This document shows, piece after piece, positions 34,863-47,000 of a DNA stretch of 47,165 nucleotides. The DNA is taken from NCBI GenBank assembly GCA_050485785.1, contig JBJHCA010000017.1:1-47165 (forward strand), in the 5' to 3' direction. The stretch is from JBJHCA01 sp050485785 (lineage in GTDB: Bacteria; Bacteroidota; Bacteroidia; Chitinophagales; Saprospiraceae). The notes below the pieces were generated by a model. That model was not told the DNA's origin. It was given only the letters and a program-made list of their open reading frames with translations, and made no database searches. The position numbers and the translations under genes are program-made. Each line of letters starts with the position of its first letter. Position 1 is the first letter of the stretch.

Positions 34863-34894
34863 TTGCATAAAAGCGCAAAAGAAACATATATTTG
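34863..34894 (+). promoter_or_regulatory. Promoter of the giant adhesin gene
   Basis: TTG (34863-34865), 21 bases, then TATATTTG (34887-34894): a very good Bacteroidota promoter. Transcription would begin near 34901, giving a leader of about 130 bases to the ATG at 35030, or about 55 bases to the alternative ATG at 34955. Confidence 0.65.
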
Positions 34895-35029
34895 TGATTC
34901 TAAACCGGTATGGCGATTTTGTGAGTTAGCCGGTGAAGGGAAAAAAAGCTTTCTATGGAACCAAATTTACACTACTCTTCTAGCAAGCGACTCATTCATT
35001 ACTCTGAAAAATTTCAAACCATTTTTAGT

Positions 35030-38000
35030 ATGGAAAATCAGTTATACAAGCTAAGGGCTATGGTCATTCTGGTGCTTGGAGTATTTACTCTTGGTACCGG
35101 CCAACTGGCTGCCCAAACCGCGTCGTTCCAGTCAGGAACCTTGGTATTGCCTTCAGAAACGGAGGGAACGTTCTTACTCAGTCAGCAAGACTGGGAGTCT
35201 TTGCCTACGTTTCAGCAACATCAGGTTGCAGAAGGTGATTATGACATGATGGTGGTGAGTGTTTCTCCCTCGGTGCCTGCTTTGGTATCTCAGGGCGACA
35301 TGATCGAAGTAGTTTATACCTACAGCTATTTCGATGAGCAGGGTAATCTCGCAGCCGAGCATACGATGAAGTTTGACCTTATCGTATCCCGGGCAGTGGC
35401 CTGCGGTTCCTTTTTCGGACCGGATACTTTGCCTCTGCCTACCAATATTGTGCTTAACTGTGAACTTGACAGCAGTATTTTTTATTCGCCTGGTCAGGTT
35501 TTCCATGCACAAGGAGCCGGCCCGGGTGCCGGTATTTCAGTTTCTGACGTAATCATTCCCGGCCCGTGCCCGAATTCATTTACGATTATCAGAACCTGGT
35601 CGTTTTCGGACGTAATTCAGGATGAATGTATCCAGACCATTATCGTTCAGGATAACCAGGCTCCTCAGTTTATGTATCAAGGTGTTGTAGGTAACTTCCC
35701 CAATGATACATTAATGCCCTGTGTAGATCTTGATGCTTACCTGGCCAATGACCTTGTATCGGCCAATAACGGTGCTGACGGGATGCTTTGGGCAATGGAT
35801 AATTGTTCCGGAACTGACGTTATGTTCCTTTACCTGGGAGAAGAATTCCTCGAAAATTCAAATGTTTTTGAATGTCCCGGCCAATATGAAGTGGTCAGAA
35901 GCTGGAGAGCACAAGATGATTGTGGCAACTTTGTTGTTCAGACTCAGCGTGTGATCCTTGTTGACCAGTCCAATCCTGTGGCCACTCAGCCTGCTGATAT
36001 TACTGCTGAATGTGACGAAGAGGATGGTGCTGATTTCCTTACTTCTGTTTATACGCAAATAAGTGATAACGAAGCCTCCATTACTTCGGGCTTGGGTCAG
36101 TTTCAATCAACAGTTAATGCTACTGACGACTGCGGTGTTGACACCATCCTGGTTTCGCTGGTAGGTCCAATTGCCGGAGATTGCCCCAATGAGTTCTCTT
36201 ACCTAAGAATATGGACGGTTATTGATGTTTGCGGAAACGAAACTACAGTAACCCAAACAATCCATTTTGAGGATACTACACCGCCTGTGTTTGTAGATTT
36301 CCCTGCCGACGAAGAATACCTTTGTGTTTCTGAAGTTCCTGCGCCGGTAGTTCCTTCTGCATTTGATAATTGTGCGGATGTTCAGCCAATGCTCGTTGAA
36401 ACTGTAGTCGATTCTGTATGTCCAAATCAGCTCACAATTCTGCGCACATGGACAATCAATGACGGTTGCAATGATCCGGTAAGTCAAACCCAGACTATTG
36501 TTGTATTTGATGATGAGCTGCCCAAGGTTACGGTATCAACTGGACCTTTCTTCATTGGTTGTAACGCCAGCTCTGAACCTGCTGATATTCCCAATAGCCA
36601 ACCTACTTCTGTTACTGATAATTGCGGTGTAGCTGAGTTATTCTACTTCGATGCAATATTGGATGGTGACTACTGTCTTGAAGAGTTTGGCATCCTGCGT
36701 CACTGGTATGCTATTGACGATTGTGGAAACAGCAGCGATACAGTGATCCAGACTATTTTGATCGTTGATCTTGAAGCACCTACATTCACTGTACCACCTG
36801 CAATAACTGTGGCATGTCCTGAAGATACTATTCCTGCAATCACAGGATTCCCAACCAACCTTGCTGATGATTGTACAGCACCTGAAGACCTTATAGTTTA
36901 TTATGAAGACGAGATTGTTTCTGGCGGTGGTGTAGGAGGAATTGTTACTACCAATGGCTTTACCGGAGCCTTTGCTCCGGGTAGCTGGATATTTGACCCC
37001 AACGTTGATAAGGAAGGAAACGGAACTGTTGATGTTTCCGGTGCTCCGGCATCCATTTCTATTACCGGTGCCGATTATCCAGATGGTGACTTTCCTCCCG
37101 ATACAATTTTTAACAAGGCAGAGTTATGTATTACGCTGACTCATCCGACAGTAATTGCATTTGACTGGAATTATGTGTCTACGGATATCAATATGATAGC
37201 CAGTGTTGATCCCTTTGGTTACTCACTCAATGGACAGTACTTTGTGCTTACTGCAGGTGGAGCATGTACTACTACAGCAGGTGCACCTCAGCAACAAGGT
37301 TCATTTAGCCTGGCATTCCAGGCCGGTGATGTTTTCTGTTTTTCTCAGGCATCCTGTGACAGAATCGCCGGTGCAGCCACAACTACTATCACTAATTTTG
37401 TAGCCACCGAGAGCACTCCTGCCGAAGGTAATGAATGTGAATTTGTGATAACCAGAACCTGGATTGTTGAAGATGAGTGTGGAAGAAGAACTAAGCAGTC
37501 TCAGACTATTATAGTACAAGATGAACCTCCTGTGATTGTTGCTCCGGCTAATATCACCGTGGCCTGTATTACTGATACCATGCCTTCAATTACAGGATTT
37601 CCGCTTGAAGCATTTGATGACTGTACCGAAGAGCCCATCGTTTCTTATAGTGATGGCAATTTCCTTGAGGTAAATTGTATTGTTACTTTTGTAAGAACCT
37701 GGACCATAGAAGATGAATGCGGGAAAACGTCATCTGATCAGCAATTGATCACCGTTAAAGACTCAATTCCGCCTACATTCATTTTCCCACCAAACCAGAT
37801 TACTATCAGTTGTGAAGATCAGCCGATTTTTGAGCCTGACTGGGCAGACTTGAACCCACTGGATAACTGTACGGAAGTTGAGGATCTGTTCCTCGATATC
37901 GTTTATCTGGATACTGTAACTGATGGTTGCTTGATCACTGTCACCCGCAGGTTCAGGGTAGCTGATGAGTGTGGTAACTTTACCCAATCTACCCAGACAG

Positions 38001-41000
38001 TGCTTATCGTTGACCATACAGCACCGGAACTTACAATTCCCGATGATGTAACGCTTGATTGTACAGAAGCAGATAATATTTATCCACCTCTTTCTGTAGG
38101 CGTGGTAACAGTATATGAATGTGAGGACATTCAACCAGTAACTACTACAGGATTTACCGGCATGTTTGCACCGGCAAACTGGTCTTTCAGCAATACAGTT
38201 GGTGTTGCTCCGGGCAATGGTTCGGTGAATACCAATAATGCCCCGGCCAGTATTTCCATTACCGGATCTGATTACCCTGATGGTGACTTTCCGCCCAGTG
38301 CCGAGTTCAATCGTACAGAGCTTTGCTTTACTGCGGATTCCGATACAGAAATTTCTTTCAGCTGGTCATATGTGTCCAATGACTTCAACCAGGTGGCCAG
38401 CGTTGATCCTTTTGGTTACTCATTGAATGGCACATATAATGTACTTACTGCAGGCGGTGCCTGTACGGATTTTGCCGGTGCAGCCGTGCAAAGCGGTATG
38501 TTTGCTATTTCACTGATGCCCGGCGATGTTTTCTGTTTTTCACAGGCATCTTGTGACAGAATTTCCGGCGCAGCCACCACTACTATTTCAGGCTTTACAG
38601 CTACAGTGTCAACCCAGGGAGGTGACTGTGCGGCAACAGCTACTGATAATTGTACAGAACCTGTTATAACATATATCGACGAAATTACCGGAGATTGTGA
38701 AGACGATTATGTCATTACAAGAACCTGGACTGCATCCGATGACTGCGATAACACTACAGTACTCGTTCAGATTATTACCGTTGTTGATGACGAAGCACCA
38801 GTACTGATTATACCTGCGGATTATTCAGTTGAGTGTGATATGCTTGAGGCTACGCTTGATCCTGCACTTTCATTAGGTGTGGAAACAGTGTTTGATATGA
38901 GTGGTGGAGTGGCAGTAAGCGGATTTACCGGAGAATTTGCACCCGGTAACTGGTCATTCAATCCCAATGCCGGTGTTTCACCCGGTCACGGAACATTATC
39001 AGTAGCACCCGATAATATGTCGCTGACCATTACCGGTGCCGACTATCCTGATGGTGACTTCCCGCCAAGTGCCGAGTTCAATCGTGCAGAACTTTGTATT
39101 ACAATGCCTGCAGCTGCAACATTGAGTTTTGACTGGAACTATGTTTCCAATGACTTTAATGAAGTAGCCAGCCTCGATCCATTCGGATATACACTTAATG
39201 GAGTATTCAATGTGATAACTGCAGGAGGTGCATGTACTGATTTTGCCGGTGCTCCTGTACAATCTGGCAGCTTTAGCATGGCATTCCAGGCAGGTGATGT
39301 ATTTTGCTTCGCTCAGGCAAGCTGTGACAGAATTTCGGGTGCTGCAGCTACAACAATAACCAGCTTCAGTGTTACATCACAGTTTGTTAGTGATAACTGT
39401 GATCCTGATCCTGTGGTTACCTATATGGATATGATCGTTCCAGGTGATTGCGAAGACAATTATACAATTGTAAGAACATGGACGGCCACCGATCGATGTG
39501 GAAACAGCACTTCTGATGTGCAAACAATAACTGTTATTGATACTACACCTCCTGTCATCATTCCACCTGCTTCTGAGACATTTGCATGTGATGATCTGGA
39601 TAGCATTGATCCCCCCATTTCCTATGGTGTGGAGGTGGAATATGATTTCCCGGCCGGTGACATAATACTTACCGGATTTACCGGACCATATGCGGCTTCA
39701 AATTGGACCTTTGATCCCAATGTAGGTGTAGCTCCTGGTAACGGGACTGTAAACCTGAGCAGCGCTCCAAACTTTATCATTATAACCGGTGCGGATTATC
39801 CCCAGGGTGACTTCCCACCGAGTGCTCAGTTTAATCGTGCTGAATTGTGTATTCAGGCAGTTGAGTCAGCATTTTTCATTTTTGACTGGAGCTATGCCTC
39901 TCAGGATTTCAATATGGTTGCAAGTCTCGATCCTTTTGGATACAGCCTGAATGGAACCTTCCATGTTATTACTGCCGGTGGAGCTTGTGATGCAATTGGA
40001 GGAGCACCCAATCAGAACGGTACTGCTTCTGTTGCGGTCAGTGCCGGAGATGTTTTCTGCTTCTCACAAGCTTCTTGTGACAGAATTTCTGGTGCTGCGT
40101 CAACTGTTATTTCTAACTTTAGATTAGCAGTACAGTCTGTGTCTGATAACTGTGATCCTGATCCGGTGGTTACATATAGTGATGAGCGTATTGATGGTGA
40201 TTGTGAAGGTAATTACACAATTGTAAGAACATTCACTGCTACGGATCGCTGCGGAAATTCTTCCACAGCAACGCAGCTTATTCACATAATCGATACCGTA
40301 CCACCAACATTTGTTATACCTGATGATATTACCTTAGAGTGTACAGACATTATCAACGTAACCGGTAATATCGAGGATATTATTGCTTTAGCCGGGGACA
40401 TCAGTGACGTAGAAGATAATTGTTCTGAGCCTATTACAGTTGAAGTTGATGTGATCATTACCCCGGGTTGCGGTCTGACAGGAACGATAGTTCGAATTTG
40501 GACAGTGACTGATGATTGTGGAAATTCCGCCACAGGTATGCAGACCATCACCATTGAGGATAACACACCTCCAACATTGTTCTGCCCTGATGATGTAGTT
40601 GCCGATGCCGATGAGGATTGTGAGGCTTTCGTACAGATCGACTCTGTGTTCGCTATCGATGAATGTGTAGTCTCTGGCCTGGGTGGTACATATACCCAAA
40701 CTCTTATCCAGGAGATGACTTGTACAGATGATGAGTCTGGTGAAGTAGTTCAGACATTTACCGGATTTGCCGGACCGTTTGATCCCAGCAACTGGACCTT
40801 TAATCCCAATGCCGGTGTAGAACCTGGTAACGGAACAGTCAATACCGCAGGTGCACCTGCTTCAATTTCAATTACAGGTGCTGATTATGAAGACGGTGAT
40901 TTCCCACCCAGTGCTGAGTTTAACCGTGCAGAGTTGTGTATAACTGTATCTTCAAGCGGAACCTTGAGTTTTGACTGGAGTTATTTGTCTTCAGATTTCA

Positions 41001-44000
41001 ATGCTGTAGCAAGCATGGATCCATTTGGATATACGCTGAATGGAGTTTTCCTGGCAATAACAGATGGTGGTGCTTGTACAGATTTTGCCGGTGATGTTGA
41101 GCAATCCGGTAATTTCAGCATTACCTTGATGGCCGGCGATGAGTTCTGTTTTGCCCAGGCTTCATGCGATAGGATTTCTGGTTCTGCCACTACTACTATA
41201 TCCGGATTTGAGTATACCAGCGGAGGTGTTTGCAGTCCTGATATACCTGTGGATGATATGACTTTTGAGTTTGTTAACCCACCCAAGCAAGCGGTTAGCG
41301 ATGCTACACTTACAATCGTAGTAACCGGTGACCTTGAGCATTGGGGTGCAGGTACATTACCTGAAAACAGCGACACCACCGAGTTCTTTAATGTATATGG
41401 CGAGAATGGTATGTTCCTCGGTAAAACTATGCCGTCAACCAGCCCGCTGGGCGATGGTCAGTGCGGTACCAGTACTTTGGAAATTACGATTCCTGTAGAT
41501 ATTTTTAATGCCTGGTTGCAAACCGACGATAACATTGTAATCTTCCTTGAAAACAATGTTCCTGCTGATCTTCCTGGCATCTATGCCATCAATAAGATCT
41601 GTCCAGAGAATGTTGTTGAAATGACATTGACTTATGATTATGTGTTAATAAGCCCGCAGATTACAATCTGGAACAGCTACAATAATAATGGACCGGATGC
41701 AAGCGATGTTTATCCGTTGGGAACTACAGAAGTCTGGTTCTATGCTATGGACGATTGTGGTAACATTGATAGCTGTATGATTACAGTGACAGTGGAGGAT
41801 AACATGGCTCCTGTTTTGGAATGTCCTGCTGATACCATTTTGTATGTTGATGCGGACTCATGTTGTATCTATGCCATTCTGGACAGACCAACCTTGTTTG
41901 AAAACTGTGGATTTGAAGAGGACTACAACCAGACTACTGATGTTCAGTTAATTCCGTTTACGGATCATCCTAATTTGGGTGCATTTATTGCTGATCCTAT
42001 GACGTTTGAATTTACCAATCTTCCTCAGTATCCGGCGCTTCCTGTAAGTGATGCTACATTAAGAGTATATGTGAGAGGTGATATAGACAGTGTATTCACA
42101 GATGAAGGATCTGTCAGTATAGCAACCAGCTACGAAAACTTCATCGTGGTTAGCCCAAGCGGAGTTGAGCTGGGACTCACAGCGTTTGGTGACAAATGTG
42201 GTGGATACTCAGTAGTAGAGTTTACACTTCCTCTTTCCTATCTTGAAGCTAACTTTGAAGGAATGTCTTCTGTGACTTTCGGATTGATTCCGAATATTGC
42301 AGATATTCCGACCAATCTACCGAATGACATCACCGGTTATGCGGCAATTAATCCTTGCAATCTTACAGGATTTAATCCTGGTGACATTGGCAAGACTGAT
42401 GGGTTCTCCAGTGCGTACATGCAACTTGAGTTCCAGGCTACTACTTTGGAATGGTATACTACCGGTGCCACTGAACTTAGCGGACAGGGTCTTGCTGAGG
42501 GCATATTCAATACCGGTGTTACTGAGATTTTCTACGTGGCTACCGATAATGCCGGAAATGCTGACACTTGCAGCTTCTTCCTGACAGTTTATGATACTAT
42601 CGCTCCTGAAGCTATTTGTCAGAAAACTACCATCTACGTTCCAACTTGTGGTTGCGGTCCATATATTCTTGACCCACGTGAAGTGAACGGTGGTTACCGT
42701 ATCCAAAACTATCTGGATGTGAATGGAATGTTTGTTGACATTGACTCTATTGTTGGCGGACATCCTTATCAGCCTGACGGTTGTACCGGATATATTGGCG
42801 GAACACCTGACTCAGTTGGTCTAAGCCGTGATAACTGCGGAATTGACAGTATGTGGGTATATCCGTATGAGTTTACCTGTGATATGGCCGGAGATACTGT
42901 AATGGTTACACTTTATGTAATGGATTACAGTGGTAATATCAGTAGTTGTGAAGTACCTGTCAGAATTGAAAACGAGAAGCCTGTACCTTCGTACAACGTC
43001 GGCATTTGTGACAATGATACTTTAAGACTGTTTGCTAATCCGCCATCACCTGATTTTAACTTCAACTATACTTTCTTCTGGGAAGGACCTGCCGGATTTA
43101 CTTCAACTTTGAAGAACCCTGTTATTCCTTCCATTGATCAAAGTAATCAGGGTACTTATACTGTGACCATTACCGGGGTAACCGGCTGTACTGCCAGTGG
43201 AGAGGTTCAGGTTGTTATTCCTGATCAACCCAATACACCAATTATATACGGCCCTGATGCAGTTTGCAGCAATGACTTTGTATTGTTCCAGACGCTTCCA
43301 TATACAGGTCTTGCACCTACGTACCACTGGTATTTCGATGTTAGCCCTCAAGGTGCTGATGAGAATGATATATTACTTGGTATTACCAATGTGCCTTCCT
43401 TTGTATTGGAGAACCCACAAACCGGATTCTATTATGTTATTGTAATGGATGAAGATTGTGAGTCCAATCCATCTAACCTGCACTATCTGAATGTGTCTGA
43501 TGTAGTTGAGCCTGAAATCGTTTCCAATGGCACAGTTTTCTGCCAGGGTGATGATATTATACTTACTACTCCAGTAGCGGCTGACGGATATATCTGGACA
43601 GGGCCAAATGGCTTTATCAGCTTTGACCAAAGCCCCGCCGTGATTACCAATGCTCATCCTAATCTGCATTCCGGTAATTACTATCTACAAACTGTCAGTG
43701 GTGAGTGTGTTTCCGGTATGGATACCATTACAATTACGGTATTACCTCAACCAAACACTCCTGCAATCAGCCATAACAGCCCTGCATGCGAAGGTGATAC
43801 TATAACGCTTTGTGTAAGCGAGGTAGCAGATACTTACCATTGGATCCCACCTTCCGGGTCTATGAGTGAAGCCAGCATTATTGTTACTACTGAAAATTGT
43901 CTTGAAGTTACTGAGGCAGGTAACTGGAGAGTGTTCATTACTATTGATGGTTGTACTTCAGAATTGTCTAATCCGGTTGAGGCTATTTTCAATCCAATTC

Positions 44001-47000
44001 CCATGGCTGTGCCCACCAACAACGGACCAATCTGTGTTGGAGATAATGGCCAGTTCTATGGTGGGCCCCAACCTGCAGGAGCAGTTTATCATTGGTACAA
44101 TGAGAGTGGAGTTCTGGTTTCAACAGAGGTAAATCCGGTGGTGGTATTACCACAGGATACTGTGACATGGACCTTGATTGTTACACTTAACGGATGTAGC
44201 TCAGAACCTGCTTCAAGCACACTGATAGTTAATCCTCTGCCGGATGCTCAGGCCTCGGCTTCATACTTGAACGAAGATAATGGCGATAATTGTTCAGGTG
44301 CTGATCTAATGTTGTTTGCAGAAGGTGGTGATGCCGGCGCAACGTATTCATGGACCGGCCCGGGTGGGTTTACTTCCAGTGCACAAAATCCAGTTATCAC
44401 CAATGCTGATGCATCTAATAACGGCAACTACCAGGTAGTTATAACTAACTCTACCGGTTGTGTAGCCAGTGCAAGTGTGTTTGTGAATAATATCGTCAAT
44501 GTACCAGTGAAGCCACTTATTACGGCTATGGGTACAGGTTGTGAAGGGCAGATGCTTATATTGTCAACACAGATGTACTCTGGAGTCAATGTTACTTACA
44601 CATGGACTCTACCTGGTGGTGATCAAATCACTACAGGCGGAAATGTGCTGGTGTTGAATCCAAGTTCTGCTTCAGTTCATGATGGTGATTATATTGTAAC
44701 GGTTAATGTTGACGGTTGCATCAATTCATCTGATCCTTATTATGTACAGATACTTGATTCTCCTGAGATTACTAGTATAGGCAGCAATGACAGTTCGCTG
44801 GTATGTGTAGGAGCTGGTGAAATTCTCCAACTCTCAGCCAGTGTTGAAGGCGGTACCGGTAGTATTTCATACCATTGGACTGGTCCTAACGGATTTAGTT
44901 CAAATCAGCCCAGTCCTATGTTATTCAATGTAACAGTACAGCAAAGTGGAACTTACACACTTGTCGTTACTGATGCAGCTGGTTGTTCTGATGTTGCTTC
45001 TACTCAGGTAACCATTACTACTATACCTAATCAGCCGGTTATAACAGCCGTAGGTCAGGGATGTGAAGGTCAAGTTGGTGTACTTACTGTATTAGGAGAG
45101 TTTGGCTCCAGTGTTGAATACTCCTGGACAACGCCTGCAGGACAGATAGTAACAGGCACTAATCAGCTTGTTATTAATCCAACTACTCCTGCTGATAGTG
45201 GATTGTATACAGTAACTGTTACAGTAAATGGATGCTCAAATACTTCTGCTCCATATCACTTTGTGGTTTATGAGAAACCATCTGTAGACATTGAAACTGA
45301 GTTGATATTTACATGTCTTACTCCCGGCCAGAATGTGCAGTTAAATGTGTTTACCGGTACTCCTCCTGCAAACCTCACATATATGTGGAGTGGCCCTAAT
45401 GGTTTTATCAGCTTTATGCCCAATCCGATTGTTACCAATGTGTCAGCTGCAAGCTCCGGTGAGTATGTCCTGATCGTGACTAATCAGAATGGTTGTGCAT
45501 CTGCACCGATCAGTGTAATGGTTCAGATGTCATTCCCGCCGTTGCCACCTACAATTCAGTTGGCTACACCATCTCAGATTTGCGAGGGTGATATCATACA
45601 GTTGTTCTCCACTACCAACTACAATGGCTCGGTGGTATCATACACATGGAATTTGCCGAATGGTACAACGGTTACTACATCAACACCTACACTTACTATA
45701 CTTAATGCTGATCCGGCTATTCATAGTGGTGTTTATTCCATGTCAGTAACAGTGGATGGATGTGAGTCACTAGAATCTAACGAGATTGTTGTCACGGTTA
45801 CACCAACTCCGGCTACTCCTGTAGCATCCAACTCCACTTCAGCTAGTGAGCCGGTATGTGAAGGTGGCTCAGTGCAGTTAAGTACTGATTTCATTCCTGG
45901 TGCAACCTATTCCTGGACAGGTCCTAACAACTTTACTTCTAACCTGCAGAATCCGGTAATCAATAATGTATTACCTAATCATGCCGGTGTATACACAGTT
46001 GTTGTTACAATCAATGGTTGCAGCTCGGATGGAACTCCAGGTGGTCTTGCATCTACCACGGTGTTTGTAACCGCTACTCCACCCACACCTACTGCCGCTA
46101 ACAATGGCCCCGGTTGTATAGGAGGGGAAGTAACACTAAGTGTAACAAATCCTGCTTCCATTGCAGCACCAACTATTGTTGAGTGGTACCATGCAGCAAC
46201 CAATGTTCTTATCGGCACAGGCCAAAATCTGACACTGACCGATCTTACCATGGAAGATGCCGGTGGTTACTACGCAGTATTGGTGAATGGAGAGTGTGTA
46301 TCCAATCCGTCCAACATTACTATTGTTGAAATCTGGCCGGCCAATCTGGCTTATGCAGGTGAAGATCAGGAGCTCTGCGGACAGTTCTGGACACAGCTAA
46401 ATGCTACACCACCAACGTTTGGTACTGGCACCTGGACAACTACCAGCAATGCATTGATTACTAACCCGAATGATCCGAATACTACAGTGTTCAATCTTTC
46501 AGAAGGGGATAATGTATTCACGTGGACTCTTGATAATCCTGCATGTTTCGAAACCTCATCTGATGATGTAGTTATCTCGGTAACTGCAGAGGCTGATGAC
46601 ATAGCTGATGCAGGTTTGAATCAAATCCTATGTGCTGAAGATGAAACAACACTGAGTGCAACACCGCCTACTACACCTGGTGTTACAGGAACATGGTCAC
46701 AATCTCCTTCTCAGGCGAATGCCGGAGTGGTTATTGTTGACCCAACCAGCCCAACTACTCAGGTAACAGGACTTGATCCAACAGGTGGAGTTTATACATT
46801 TACCTGGACGCTGAATAATGGTGCATGCGGTGACTATGACAGTGATGAAATCACTGTTACTGTTGTGCCGGAATCATTCGATGTAGCATTTGCCGGAGAG
46901 GATCAGTTTGTTTGTGATGCAAGTATTGCATTACTCCAGGCTCAGATCGTTTTCACCGGTGAAGGTTTCTGGACATCTGCGAATCCTCAGGTAATTATCA

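Larger units (their letters stand above)
34401..35029. other. AT-rich intergenic region upstream of the giant adhesin gene
   Basis: About 630 bases between divergent dnaE and the adhesin. A 90-codon frame at 34782-35054 has no recognisable features and contains the adhesin promoter, so I treat it as non-coding. The stretch holds an upstream TATCTTTG (34538-34545), a perfect DnaA-box match (34627-34635), a 26-bp palindrome (34675-34700) and a TTG-N21-TATATTTG promoter (34863-34894). Confidence 0.6.

Noticed and set aside
34401..34955. Replication origin beside dnaE
   Set aside because: Only one DnaA box, and no dnaA, dnaN or box cluster is nearby. Kept only as a low-interest observation.
34782..35054. 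90-codon plus-strand reading frame upstream of the adhesin
   Set aside because: No recognisable features, overlaps the adhesin start in another frame and contains the adhesin's best promoter.
36900..41210. Repeated DNA in the adhesin considered as a mobile element or assembly duplication
   Set aside because: The copies differ in sequence, stay in frame and have different flanks. They are protein domain repeats.
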